Assembly (NCBI GenBank): GCA_021808055.1
Contig: JAKBCH010000005.1
Coordinates: 1 to 64,000 of the forward strand
Reading direction: 5' to 3'
Length of the DNA stretch: 64,000 nucleotides
DNA from: Pseudomonadota bacterium
GTDB taxonomy: Bacteria; Pseudomonadota; Alphaproteobacteria; Acetobacterales; Acetobacteraceae
Made by a program: the position numbers and the translations under genes
Shown: piece after piece, positions 43,207 to 51,544 of the stretch
Layout of the letters: each line of letters begins with the position of its first letter
Numbering within the stretch: the stretch's first letter is position 1
Notes under the pieces: generated by a model
Database searches by the model: none
What the model was told of the DNA's origin: nothing
Seen by the model: the letters and a program-made list of their open reading frames with translations, nothing else

Positions 43207-44505
43207 TTAGCGGTAGATGGGGAAGCGGGCGCAGAGCGCCTTCACCCGCGCACCAACCGCTGCTTCCGCCGCATCGTTGCTGCCATCGTTGGACCTGGAA
43301 AGACCATCCAGCACTTCGCCAATCATCAGGCCGATTTCCTTGAACTCGGCGATGCCAACCCCCCTGGTGGTGGCGGCAGGCGTGCCAAGGCGAATGCCGG
43401 AGGTGATGGCGGGCTTGGCCGGGTCAAACGGAATGGCGTTCTTGTTGGCGGTGATGTGGGCGCGTTCCAGAGAGGCTTCCGCTGCCTTGCCGGTGGCGTT
43501 CTTGGGGCGAAGATCGACCAGCATAAGGTGGGAGTCAGTGCCGCCGGAGACGATGGCAAGCCCTTGTGCCACCAATGTTTCCGCCAGGGTTTTGGCGTTG
43601 GCGACAACGGCTTTCTGATAGGTCACGAAATCCGGCGTCAGCGCCTCACCAAAAGCCACGGCCTTGGCGGCGATGACATGCATCAGCGGGCCGCCTTGCA
43701 GGCCAGGGAAGATGGCAGAATTAATTTTTTTGGCAATGTCCTCATGGTTGGTGAGCACCATGCCGCCACGTGGCCCACGCAGGGTTTTGTGGGTGGTGGT
43801 GGTGACAACATGGGCGTGGGGCAGCGGGTTGGGGTAGATGCCTGCTGCGACGAGGCCGGCAAAATGCGCCATGTCCACCATGAAGAACGCACCGATTTCA
43901 TCGGCCACGGCGCGAATGCGCGCAAAATCGATAAAGCGCGGGTAGGCCGACCCACCGGCTATGATCATCTTTGGCTTGTGCTCGCGGGCCAGCCGCTCCA
44001 GCTCCTCGTAATCCAGCAGCCCATCATCGCGGCGCACGCCGTATTGAATGGCGTTGAACCATTTGCCGGACATGTTGGGGGCGGCACCATGGGTGAGATG
44101 CCCGCCCGCGGCGAGCGACATGCCAAGGATGGTGTCGCCAGGTTTGATGAGCGCCAGAAAAACCGACTGGTTGGCCTGAGAGCCGGAATTGGCCTGCACA
44201 TTGGCAAAGCCCGCGCCGAAAATTTTCTTGGCGCGCTCGATGGCCAGGGTTTCAACCTCGTCAGAAGGCCCGCAACCGCCATAGTAACGCTTGCCCGGAT
44301 AACCTTCGGCGTATTTATTGGTGAAAACCGAGCCCTGAGCCGCCAGCACGGCCGCGGAGACGATATTCTCCGAAGCGATCAGCTCGATGCCGTCCTGCTC
44401 GCGCGCCAGTTCGCGGCCGATAATGGCGGAAATTTCAGAGTCGGTTTCCGCCAACGGGGCGGCAAAAAAACGCTGCAAATGTGGAGCTAAAACCTGATCA
44501 TTCAT
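43207..44505 (-). CDS. glyA: Serine hydroxymethyltransferase
   Basis: PLP enzyme interconverting serine and glycine with tetrahydrofolate, the main source of one-carbon units. 432 residues with [39 protein letters not shown], the PLP lysine in [14 protein letters not shown] (near 240) and GTPAATTRG. Its ATG overlaps the rpiB stop (ATGA). Confidence 0.97.
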   Translation of the reverse strand: MNDQVLAPHLQRFFAAPLAETDSEISAIIGRELAREQDGIELIASENIVSAAVLAAQGSVFTNKYAEGYPGKRYYGGCGPSDEVETLAIERAKKIFGAGFANVQANSGSQANQSVFLALIKPGDTILGMSLAAGGHLTHGAAPNMSGKWFNAIQYGVRRDDGLLDYEELERLAREHKPKMIIAGGSAYPRFIDFARIRAVADEIGAFFMVDMAHFAGLVAAGIYPNPLPHAHVVTTTTHKTLRGPRGGMVLTNHEDIAKKINSAIFPGLQGGPLMHVIAAKAVAFGEALTPDFVTYQKAVVANAKTLAETLVAQGLAIVSGGTDSHLMLVDLRPKNATGKAAEASLERAHITANKNAIPFDPAKPAITSGIRLGTPAATTRGVGIAEFKEIGLMIGEVLDGLSRSNDGSNDAAEAAVGARVKALCARFPIYR

Positions 44506-44975
44506 GGGGTTGTTTCCGTGATTTGATTTAATTTATCAATCCGGCGTTGGTGCCGGCCGCCTTCGAATTTGGTGGTTAGAAACGTGCTCAGAATATCGAG
44601 TGCGACTTCCTCACCGATAATCCGCGCGCCGAGAGCCAGCACATTCGCATCATTATGCGCGCGGGTAAGGCGGGCGGTGGTCACATCGTGCACCAGCCCG
44701 CAACGGATACCTGGGTGTCGGTTGGCGGCGATAGACATGCCGATACCGGTGCCACAGACGAGAACGCCGAAATCGACTTGCTTTTCCACTACGGCGGCAC
44801 AAACCACCTGGGCGAAATCAGGGTAGTCAACGCTGGCGGAGCCATCCGTTCCGTAATCGCGCACCTCATGCCCAGCCTCAACGAGCGCTGCCGCCAGCCT
44901 GGTTTTAAGCGCCAGGCCACCATGGTCGGCGCCCAGCGCCAAAATCAAACACCGAGTCATGCTGCCGTTTATCAT
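44502..44975 (-). CDS. rpiB: Ribose-5-phosphate isomerase B
   Basis: Interconverts ribose 5-phosphate and ribulose 5-phosphate. About 157 residues with [23 protein letters not shown], the catalytic Cys in [17 protein letters not shown] and [22 protein letters not shown] 44975 and ATG 44960 ([15 protein letters not shown]) are both possible starts; neither has a strong ribosome binding site. First gene of the glyA-nrdR-rib-nusB-thiL operon. Ribulose 5-phosphate is also a riboflavin precursor, which fits its position. Confidence 0.92.
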   Translation of the reverse strand: MINGSMTRCLILALGADHGGLALKTRLAAALVEAGHEVRDYGTDGSASVDYPDFAQVVCAAVVEKQVDFGVLVCGTGIGMSIAANRHPGIRCGLVHDVTTARLTRAHNDANVLALGARIIGEEVALDILSTFLTTKFEGGRHQRRIDKLNQITETTP

Positions 44976-45048
44976 GCTGTCAAGCTTGTTGGAACCATTC
45001 GTTCAGGTATGGCAGCCGCCGATTAAGTGCGGTCATTTTTAAACAGTT

Positions 45049-46221
45049 TTAAGACCTTGGGTTGCTCGGGCGTGGCGAGGTGCCAAGCTGTAATGCCAAT
45101 GCCGCCGTTGGCTGCGCCTGAACGGGGGCCGAGACGAGCATCGCAAGGGCCGAACCGGCCTGCAGTACGCCAGATTTGCTGGCTTTGAGGAAATATTGCG
45201 CGGCGACAGGCAGATTCTGCACGGTGCCGAGCCCTTGTGCATAGCAATAACCAAGGGCCAGAAAGGCAGGTCCGAAATTTTGCGCGGCGGCTTTTGAAAA
45301 CAGGGCAAAGCCGTGAAGCTGGTCCTGATCCACGCCCTGGCCGAAGAGATAGAGATAGCCGAGTGCCGTTTCGCCTGCGGGGTCTGCCTGTGCGGCAGCG
45401 CGCGAAAACCAGAAAGCGGCGGCGGAGTCGTCGCGCGTAATGCCAAGGCCGGTTTGGTAAGCAAAGCCAAGGCTGGTTTGCGCCTGGGCCAAACCGCTGA
45501 GTGCCGCCGCGCGGAACCAGGCGGTGGCCAGCGTTGCATCCGGTGCTACGCCACGGCCGGTTTGGTAGGCGCGGCCCGTGGCGAATTCCGCCGCGACATT
45601 CCCCGCCCGCGCGGCTTGCTGGTAAAATGCGAACGCAGCCTGGTCGTTTTTGGGAAGGGTGATTTCAGCCTGGGTCCGCTGGCTGTCCAGCAAGGTGGCG
45701 AGGGCGTAGGCGGCATTTGCATCGCCGGTCGCGGCACGGCTTTGCAAAGCTGCCAGCGCGGCTGTGTTATAGGCTGCGCGTGAAATCAAAACCGCGATCG
45801 GTTCCGGGGCGGGCTCAGGCATCGGCGTGGCGGCCAGCAAAAAGGCTTTTGGGATAATCGACGACGAAACCACAGGCGCCAAAAATGGTCGCGTTAAAAC
45901 CGGCGCGGAAGGCCGCGGCATCGACAGAAACACAAGAAAAGCCATGACCAGAACGGCGCACAACAGAACCGGCCAGGAAAGCCTTTTGGCTGGCCTTTCA
46001 GCTACCGGCGTTATAATTTTATGATGGGCCTGAAACCCTGCACGTATCTGTTCGTAGATACGCGCCTGGGCGGAGGGTTCCAGCGTTAACGCGGCGCGCA
46101 GATCAGCCAGGGTGACGCCTGCGGGAAGTTTGAAGGCACCGCCAGCGAAGGCCTGGGCAAAAACCGCTTCAAGAATCGCCTCTGGCCCCATGCGCTTGAC
46201 CACGCTCGCCGACATACGCAA
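45049..46221 (-). CDS. Sel1-repeat membrane protein
   Basis: A 390-residue protein. It has an N-terminal cytoplasmic part (about 1-80), one membrane helix (WPVLLCAVLVMAFLVFLSM, about 83-101), a Pro/Ala linker, and then about five Sel1 (SLR) repeats from 155 on, such as AAEFATGRAYQTGRGVAPD, AQTSLGFAYQTGLGITRDD and GETALGYLYLFGQGVDQDQ. Sel1 proteins act as scaffolds; the orientation suggests a periplasmic repeat domain. Specific role unknown. Start 46221, or the internal ATG at 46215. It lies 73 bases upstream of rpiB and is divergent from hemB. Confidence 0.75.
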   Translation of the reverse strand: MRMSASVVKRMGPEAILEAVFAQAFAGGAFKLPAGVTLADLRAALTLEPSAQARIYEQIRAGFQAHHKIITPVAERPAKRLSWPVLLCAVLVMAFLVFLSMPRPSAPVLTRPFLAPVVSSSIIPKAFLLAATPMPEPAPEPIAVLISRAAYNTAALAALQSRAATGDANAAYALATLLDSQRTQAEITLPKNDQAAFAFYQQAARAGNVAAEFATGRAYQTGRGVAPDATLATAWFRAAALSGLAQAQTSLGFAYQTGLGITRDDSAAAFWFSRAAAQADPAGETALGYLYLFGQGVDQDQLHGFALFSKAAAQNFGPAFLALGYCYAQGLGTVQNLPVAAQYFLKASKSGVLQAGSALAMLVSAPVQAQPTAALALQLGTSPRPSNPRS

Positions 46222-46387
46222 CTCCCGATTAAGTTCCCGCCACGGCCAAAGGGCCTTTCATTTAACCAATCTAGCTGCGCTTACGGAGTCGCCTAGCATC
46301 CAACTCTTAACGGAAGGCTTAATTCCGCGCGCGATGAAACGCAGCCTCCCATCGCGGCGCAGAAATATTTGGAGTAGGAGCACAACT

Positions 46388-47383
46388 ATGATTACCCAGA
46401 AATTCCCCCTCACACGCCTGCGCCGCAACCGGCTTGACGATGCCACCCGCCGAATGGTGGCTGAGCACAAACTTTCAGTGGATGATCTGATCTGGCCGAT
46501 CTTCATCCGTGAAGGGGGCGGCGGCCCGACAGAAGTGGCGGCCATGCCGGGCGTGTTCCGCGTGAGCGTTGAGGGGTTGGCCGCCCATGTGGAAGCGGCG
46601 GCGAAGCTGAATATCCCTGCCCTCGCCTTGTTTCCCGCCACGCCGGCTGAGCTGAAAAATACCGAGGGCACGGAGGCTTTGAACCCGGAGAACCTGATGT
46701 GCCGGGCGGCACGCCTGCTGAAGAAGGAATTTCCGCAGATCGCCCTGGTGGGGGATGTGGCACTCGACCCGTATACCGACCATGGCCATGACGGTTTGCT
46801 GCGCGATGGTTATGTCGCGAACGATGAAAGCGTGGAGGCTCTGGCCAAACAGGCGGTGAATCAGGCCGAGGCGGGAATTGATATCATCGCACCCTCTGAC
46901 ATGATGGATGGCCGGATTGGGGCGTTGCGCCAGGCATTGGATAAGCAGGGACTGATCCATACCCGGCTGTTAAGCTACGCGGCCAAATACGCCTCGGCTT
47001 TTTATGGGCCGTTCCGGGATGCCATTGGTAGCCAGGGCGCGTTGAAAGGCGACAAAAAGACCTACCAGATGAACCCCGCCAATTCTGACGAAGCCTTGCG
47101 CGAAGTGGCGATGGACATTGCCGAGGGTGCTGACATGGTGATGGTAAAGCCGGGTATGCCGTATTTGGATATCATTCGCCGCGTGAAAGACGAGTTCGCC
47201 GTGCCGGTATTCGCCTATCAGGTATCTGGTGAGTATGCGATGATTGAGGCCGCCGCGCGCAACGGGTGGATAGACCACGACAAGGCGATGATGGAGGCAC
47301 TGCTCTGCTTCAAGCGGGCGGGGTGCTCGGGCATTCTCACTTATCACGCCGTACAGGCAGCACGGATTCTGGAGGGTAAATGA
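46388..47383 (+). CDS. hemB: Delta-aminolevulinic acid dehydratase (porphobilinogen synthase)
   Basis: Condenses two 5-aminolevulinate molecules to porphobilinogen in heme and corrinoid synthesis. 331 residues: FPLTRLRRNRLDDATRRMV, LIWPIFIREGGG, SDMMDGRIGALR, SYAAKYASAFYGPFRDA and the Schiff-base region ADMVMVKPGMPYLDI. The metal loop reads ALDPYTDHGHDG without the cysteines of the zinc enzymes, so this is the magnesium-type HemB. ATG 46388 has AGGAG nine bases upstream; codons further up are antisense to the Sel1 gene. The stop overlaps the start of the next gene. Confidence 0.96.
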   Translation: MITQKFPLTRLRRNRLDDATRRMVAEHKLSVDDLIWPIFIREGGGGPTEVAAMPGVFRVSVEGLAAHVEAAAKLNIPALALFPATPAELKNTEGTEALNPENLMCRAARLLKKEFPQIALVGDVALDPYTDHGHDGLLRDGYVANDESVEALAKQAVNQAEAGIDIIAPSDMMDGRIGALRQALDKQGLIHTRLLSYAAKYASAFYGPFRDAIGSQGALKGDKKTYQMNPANSDEALREVAMDIAEGADMVMVKPGMPYLDIIRRVKDEFAVPVFAYQVSGEYAMIEAAARNGWIDHDKAMMEALLCFKRAGCSGILTYHAVQAARILEGK

Positions 47384-48306
47384 GCCTTTGGCCCGGCGCG
47401 CAAATTCCTGATCTCTCCGGCCAGACGATTGTTGTCACCGGGGCAAATAGCGGCATTGGCTATTACGCGGCGCTGGAGTTCGCCCGCGCCGGGGCGGAAA
47501 TTGTGCTGGCTTGCCGCAGCGCAGAACGCGGCGGCAAGGCTTTGGCAGAGATTGAAGCGGTAGCGCCAGGGCGAGCCAGGCTGGAGATGCTCGACCTCGC
47601 TGATTTTGGCTCGGTCCATGATTTCGCGGCCCGGCTGATAACGCGCGGCGGCAAGATCGACATATTATTGAATAATGCCGGGGTGATGGCCCCGCCCATG
47701 CGCCAGACCACCGCGCAGGGCTTTGAACTGCAACTGGGCGTGAATTTTCTGGGGCATTTTCTGCTCACCGCATTGCTGCTGGAACCGGTGATGAACGCTC
47801 CGGCACCGCGCATTATTCAGATTTCCTCAGTGGCGCACCGCCAGGGCCGGATGGCATGGGAGGATTTGCAAAGCGAGCGCGGATACAAAGCCTGGAATGC
47901 CTACAGGCAGAGCAAGCTGGCCATGCTGATTTTCGCACAGGAGTTGGCGCGGCGCTCAGCCCAGGGCGGCTGGGGCGTGCTCTCTCTGGCGGCGCACCCT
48001 GGCATTGCGGCGACTGAGCTGGTGGCGAACGGGCCGGGGCGGAACAGCATGAACGCCCGGCTGCAAAAACTCGCGGCACCTTTTATTCAACAGCCCGGTG
48101 AGGCGGGGGCTTGGCCGTTGATTCTGGCGGGGATTGACCCGAACGCCGTGCAAGGAGCCTATTACGCCCCCCAGGGTTGGCAGGAATGCCGGGGGCGGCC
48201 CGGCCCCGGCAAGATTGAGCCGAAAGCACTGGATGCAGAAGCCGGGAAGCGACTTTGGGAGAGCGCCGAGCAGCTAACGGGCATTTGCCTCAAACTCGGC
48301 CCGTAA
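47380..48306 (+). CDS. Short-chain dehydrogenase/reductase
   Basis: A 308-residue SDR resembling retinol dehydrogenase/protochlorophyllide-reductase-like members. TGANSGIG (20-27) binds NAD(P), followed by ACRSAERGGKAL, LLNNAGVM (near 97), ISSVAHRQG (catalytic Ser) and AYRQSKLA (Tyr and Lys). The Arg in the cofactor loop suggests NADP. The substrate is not predictable. Its ATG overlaps the hemB stop (ATGA), so it is cotranscribed. The 3' end overlaps the converging squalene-synthase-like gene by 17 bases. Confidence 0.85.
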   Translation: MSLWPGAQIPDLSGQTIVVTGANSGIGYYAALEFARAGAEIVLACRSAERGGKALAEIEAVAPGRARLEMLDLADFGSVHDFAARLITRGGKIDILLNNAGVMAPPMRQTTAQGFELQLGVNFLGHFLLTALLLEPVMNAPAPRIIQISSVAHRQGRMAWEDLQSERGYKAWNAYRQSKLAMLIFAQELARRSAQGGWGVLSLAAHPGIAATELVANGPGRNSMNARLQKLAAPFIQQPGEAGAWPLILAGIDPNAVQGAYYAPQGWQECRGRPGPGKIEPKALDAEAGKRLWESAEQLTGICLKLGP

Positions 48307-48994
48307 ACGCGGCGCGCAGCACGGCCAGCCTGTCATGGACGTTACGGGGCGCGTAAGGCCGCCCGAGGTCACGCCGCACAAACGCGGCGGGTGCCCAGGC
48401 GGCGAAAGCGCCACGCGGCGGGCGGGCGGGCAGCAGGCTTCTGGCTTGCGCCATCAGAATATCCGGCGGCGTGCCATCGGCTGGCAGCAAGGAACGCTCC
48501 TGCCGGGCGAGATAGGGTGCGGATCGTAAAATGCCCGAGATGGCATAGGCGGTGCCGAGATCCTCAATTTCCGGACTGTCTACCCCCAGCAGCTTGCCCG
48601 CCAGCCGCGCCAGCCGCCCGCCCGTGCCGCGCGCATAAGCCAGGAAAGCGGGTAAATCCGGGATGTTATCATCCGCCTCCGCCTCGCGGGCATCAATAAG
48701 CGTCAGCAATTCCTCCCGCGGCAGCCTGCCAGCATTGAGTGCTGTCGCCAGCGGTGTGGCGAGCTCATGCTCGCGGGGCTGGCCCTGCACCACCTCTCGC
48801 CACCATTGCAGGCGAATGAGCGCGAGCATCTGGTTGCTTGCAACCTCGCGCGCGCGGGCAAGTTCATGATTAAAAAGATATAGCAGCGCCAGATTTTCCC
48901 GAGCCTGCGCTGGCGCAAAGAGTGTCGCGAAATGCCGGTCGGGGTCGGCATGGCGTAGGCGGGATAAAAGGGCGGCATCGCTTGACGGGACCAT
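48290..48994 (-). CDS. Squalene/phytoene synthase-like protein (NDUFAF6-type)
   Basis: A 234-residue all-helical protein of the squalene/phytoene synthase superfamily (RHADPDRHFATLFAP, ALLYLFNHELARAREVASN, IRLQWWREVVQG, YAISGILRSAPYLARQ). The two Asp-rich diphosphate-binding motifs of active synthases are missing (NHELARARE and DAREAEAD in their places). It therefore fits the NDUFAF6 (C8orf38) group, linked to respiratory complex I assembly, better than the hopanoid enzymes HpnC or HpnD. ATG 48994 has GGAG five bases upstream; GTG 49000 is less likely. Divergent from sodB. Confidence 0.75.
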   Translation of the reverse strand: MVPSSDAALLSRLRHADPDRHFATLFAPAQARENLALLYLFNHELARAREVASNQMLALIRLQWWREVVQGQPREHELATPLATALNAGRLPREELLTLIDAREAEADDNIPDLPAFLAYARGTGGRLARLAGKLLGVDSPEIEDLGTAYAISGILRSAPYLARQERSLLPADGTPPDILMAQARSLLPARPPRGAFAAWAPAAFVRRDLGRPYAPRNVHDRLAVLRAAFTGRV

Positions 48995-48996
48995 GA

Positions 48997-49038
48997 ACAC
49001 TCCATAGCTAATCGGGGCGGCGAAACAAATTGGAGTGT
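48997..49038. promoter_or_regulatory. Mirrored ribosome binding sites in the sodB divergent region
   Basis: ACACTCCA (48997-49004) and TGGAGTGT (49031-49038) are exact inverted repeats. Each contains the GGAG ribosome binding site of one of the two divergent genes. The whole promoter region is only about 50 bases. Confidence 0.4.
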
Positions 49039-49044
49039 GCCAAC

Positions 49045-49644
49045 ATGGCGTTTGAACTGCCTTCTCTACCTTTTACCACCTCCGCACTGGCTGAAGCCGG
49101 CATGTGCCAGGAAACGCTGGAGCTGCATCACGGCAAGCATCACCAGGCCTATGTGACGGCGCTGAATGGCTTTGTTGAGAAGAATGCTGATCTGCAGGGC
49201 AAGTCCCTGGAAGAGATCGTGAAGCTTTCCCATAACAAGGCCGATATGGCGCCGGTGTTTAACAATGCAGGCCAGCACTGGAACCATATCCTGTTCTGGG
49301 AAAATCTGAGCCCCAAGGGTGGCCATATTCCCGGCAAGCTGGAAAAGAAGCTGGTTGAGGATTTCGGCTCCGTGGATGCGTTCAAGGACGCTTTCAAGGC
49401 CGCTGGCGTGGGCCAGTTTGGCTCTGGCTGGGCCTGGCTGGTGCTGGCCGCTGATGGCAAGCTGAAAGTAACCAAGACCCCAAATGGCTCCAACCCGCTC
49501 GCCACCGGCGAGGGCAAAGTGCTGCTGGCGCTGGATGTGTGGGAGCACAGCTATTATCTGGACTTCCGCAACCGCCGCCCGGATTACATCACCAACTACC
49601 TGAACAAGCTGGCGAATTACGAATACGCTGCAGCCCAGCTCTGA
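49045..49644 (+). CDS. sodB: Superoxide dismutase [Fe]
   Basis: Detoxifies superoxide. 199 residues of the Fe/Mn-SOD family, cytoplasmic (no signal peptide). The four metal ligands are visible: His in ETLELHHGKHHQAY, His in NNAGQHWNHILFW, and Asp and His in LDVWEHSYYLDFRN. The Gln in NAGQHWNH is at the position typical of iron enzymes. ATG 49045 has GGAG nine bases upstream. A terminator follows. Confidence 0.95.
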   Translation: MAFELPSLPFTTSALAEAGMCQETLELHHGKHHQAYVTALNGFVEKNADLQGKSLEEIVKLSHNKADMAPVFNNAGQHWNHILFWENLSPKGGHIPGKLEKKLVEDFGSVDAFKDAFKAAGVGQFGSGWAWLVLAADGKLKVTKTPNGSNPLATGEGKVLLALDVWEHSYYLDFRNRRPDYITNYLNKLANYEYAAAQL

Positions 49645-49663
49645 TCTGAACTTTAAAAAGAAA

Positions 49664-49693
49664 CTCCCGGCGCTCAGGCTCCGGGGGTTTTTT
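49664..49693 (+). terminator. Rho-independent terminator after sodB
   Basis: CTCCCGG pairs with CCGGGGG (one wobble) around a ten-base loop, followed by six T's, ending in the stop codon of the converging GNAT gene. Confidence 0.75.
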
Positions 49694-50171
49694 ATAGCTC
49701 CTTGACGAAATAACGGACTTTTTTATCGCCACCTGGCAGCGCCGCACTGCCCGCCTGCACAAAGCCAAGGCGCGCATGAAACGCATCAGAGGCCGGGTTT
49801 GGCGGGTATTCATTCACCTCGCACACCACCAGAATATGCCCAGCGGCACGCGCTTGCTGAAACAATGCCTCATACAGCGCGGCACCGTGGCCACGCCCAC
49901 GCGCGGCTGCATCCGTCACCACGCGGTCGATATAGATGAATTTTGAAAAGCGGCTTCGAAACCAGAGAAAGTTCGGCGAATCGTAATTGGCGTTCTGGTC
50001 GAAGGCGATGAGAAATGCATCCGCCCCATTGATCGCAGCTGCAAAAAAGGATCGTTCCAGCAAAAGCCTGAAACGATCCTCATTGGCGTAGGAAAGCTCT
50101 TGCGCGTGCGCGTTGTTTAGGTTGCGTAGAGCTTCAAATTCAGGCGTGTCTGCGGATAGGCTGGTGAGCAT
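49692..50171 (-). CDS. GNAT-family N-acetyltransferase
   Basis: A 159-residue acetyl-CoA-dependent acetyltransferase. The central strand KFIYIDRVVTDAAARGRGHGAAL contains the acetyl-CoA pyrophosphate loop (RGRGHG), followed by LVVCEVNEYPPNPASDAFHARLGF, the usual C-terminal half. Substrate unknown; it resembles the group that acetylates small amines or amino acids. ATG 50171 is used; a GTG at 50198 would add nine residues. It lies 51 bases from the end of glnT on the same strand. Confidence 0.82.
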   Translation of the reverse strand: MLTSLSADTPEFEALRNLNNAHAQELSYANEDRFRLLLERSFFAAAINGADAFLIAFDQNANYDSPNFLWFRSRFSKFIYIDRVVTDAAARGRGHGAALYEALFQQARAAGHILVVCEVNEYPPNPASDAFHARLGFVQAGSAALPGGDKKVRYFVKEL

Positions 50172-50222
50172 CTGGTTTGAATCGCACGCGTGGCCCACCC
50201 TGGCAAGGCATCTAGGGTAGTG

Positions 50223-51533
50223 TCAGCAATCCAGTGTGGCCTGACGCTCCCAGTCTGAAAGATGGGCCGAGAACGCATTCCATTCGCTATGCTTCAGTTT
50301 TGTGTAGGAATTTACAAATGATTCACCCAAAGAGGCTTTCAGCGTCGCAGAGGCTTCCAGAGCCCTCAACGCATCCAGCAGGTTCAGCGGCAGACGCTTG
50401 GCGTCTTTTACCGTATGGCCATCCGTGTACATGTTGATGTCCAGCCGCTTGCCGGGATTGGTTTTGTGGGCAATGCCATCCAGCCCCGCAGCGAGGATAG
50501 CCGCTTGCAGCAGATACGGGTTAACCGCGCCATCCGCCAGCCGCATTTCAAACCGCCCCGCCTCAGGAATGCGGATCATATGCGTGCGATTATTGCCGGA
50601 ATAGGTAACGGTGTTGGGCGCCCAGGTGGCACCGGAAATGGTGCGTGGGGCATTGATGCGCTTATAGCTGTTCACCGTGGGGTTGGTGAGAGCGGCCAGC
50701 GCATCAGCATGTTGAATGACACCGCCGATGAAATGATAGCCAAGCTTGGAGACACCAAGCTCACCCTTATCATCCTCAAACAGGTTTTTCTCGCCCTTCC
50801 AGAGCGAGACATGGCTGTGGCAGCCAGAGCCGGTGAGGCCCAGGAAGGGTTTGGGCATGAAGGTGGCGCGCAGGCCATGCTTCTCGGCGATGGATTTGGC
50901 CATGAATTTGAAAAACACGTGGCGATCTGCGGTGAGAAGCGCGTCGCCGTAATGCCAGTTCATTTCAAACTGGCCGTTCGCATCCTCATGGTCGTTTTGG
51001 TAAGCGCCCCAGCCGAGTTCCAGCATGGCATCGCAAATTTCAGTGATGACATCGTAGCGGCGCAGTAAGGCCCCGGCATCGTAGCAAGGCTTGGTCGCGG
51101 TATCGAGCGGGTCAGATATTGCGGAACCGTCTGGCAGGGTGAGGAAGAATTCACATTCCACGCCGCTTTTCATCTGATATCCGGCGGCGCTGGCCTGGGC
51201 AATTACGCGTTCCAGCACGTTGCGCGGCCCCTGCTCCACCTTCTGGCCGTTCATGTAAATATTGGAGGCGAGCCAGCCCACCTCTTTCTTCCACGGCAAG
51301 GGGGTAAGGGTTGCCGGGTCCGGCAGTGCGAACATGTCTGAATCCGCGGGGGACATATCTAGCCATGTCGCGAAGCCCGCGAAACCGGCACCATTCTTCT
51401 GCATTTCCGTAATGGCTGAGGCCGGGACCAGCTTGGCGCGCTGGCTGCCGAAAAGATCCGTATAGGAAATCAGGAAATATTTCAGTCCGAGTTCTTTTGC
51501 CTTTTCGGCCAGCTTAATTGCCATTTTTGTCAT
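50223..51533 (-). CDS. glnT: Type III glutamine synthetase family GlnT / gamma-glutamylmethylamide synthetase-like
   Basis: 436 residues of the glutamine synthetase superfamily, GlnT branch, which includes both GlnT and gamma-glutamylmethylamide synthetase (GmaS). Landmarks: YFLISYTDLFGSQRAK, SGVECEFFL (metal Glu), GAYQNDHEDANGQFEMNWHY, SGCHSHVSLW (the ATP/metal His region), RTISGATWAPN and MIRIPEAGRFEMRLADGAVNPYL. It makes glutamine from ammonia or gamma-glutamylmethylamide from methylamine; sequence alone does not decide. ATG 51533 has AAGGA upstream and lies 11 bases past the glxD stop; an ATG at 51569 overlaps glxD. Last gene of the glxBCD operon. Confidence 0.88.
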   Translation of the reverse strand: MTKMAIKLAEKAKELGLKYFLISYTDLFGSQRAKLVPASAITEMQKNGAGFAGFATWLDMSPADSDMFALPDPATLTPLPWKKEVGWLASNIYMNGQKVEQGPRNVLERVIAQASAAGYQMKSGVECEFFLTLPDGSAISDPLDTATKPCYDAGALLRRYDVITEICDAMLELGWGAYQNDHEDANGQFEMNWHYGDALLTADRHVFFKFMAKSIAEKHGLRATFMPKPFLGLTGSGCHSHVSLWKGEKNLFEDDKGELGVSKLGYHFIGGVIQHADALAALTNPTVNSYKRINAPRTISGATWAPNTVTYSGNNRTHMIRIPEAGRFEMRLADGAVNPYLLQAAILAAGLDGIAHKTNPGKRLDINMYTDGHTVKDAKRLPLNLLDALRALEASATLKASLGESFVNSYTKLKHSEWNAFSAHLSDWERQATLDC

Positions 51534-51544
51534 TCGCTTCCTTG

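Noticed and set aside
43456..44490. Plus-strand frame opposite glyA
   Set aside because: Complete overlap with a highly conserved enzyme; no independent evidence.
43195..44505. FMN riboswitch for the riboflavin genes
   Set aside because: Looked for the conserved FMN aptamer before nrdR, ribD, ribE and ribB; the gaps are only 12-47 bases or overlapping, too short for it.
48290..48994. HpnC or HpnD squalene-forming enzyme
   Set aside because: Both Asp-rich metal-binding motifs are missing and the position is outside the hopanoid locus.
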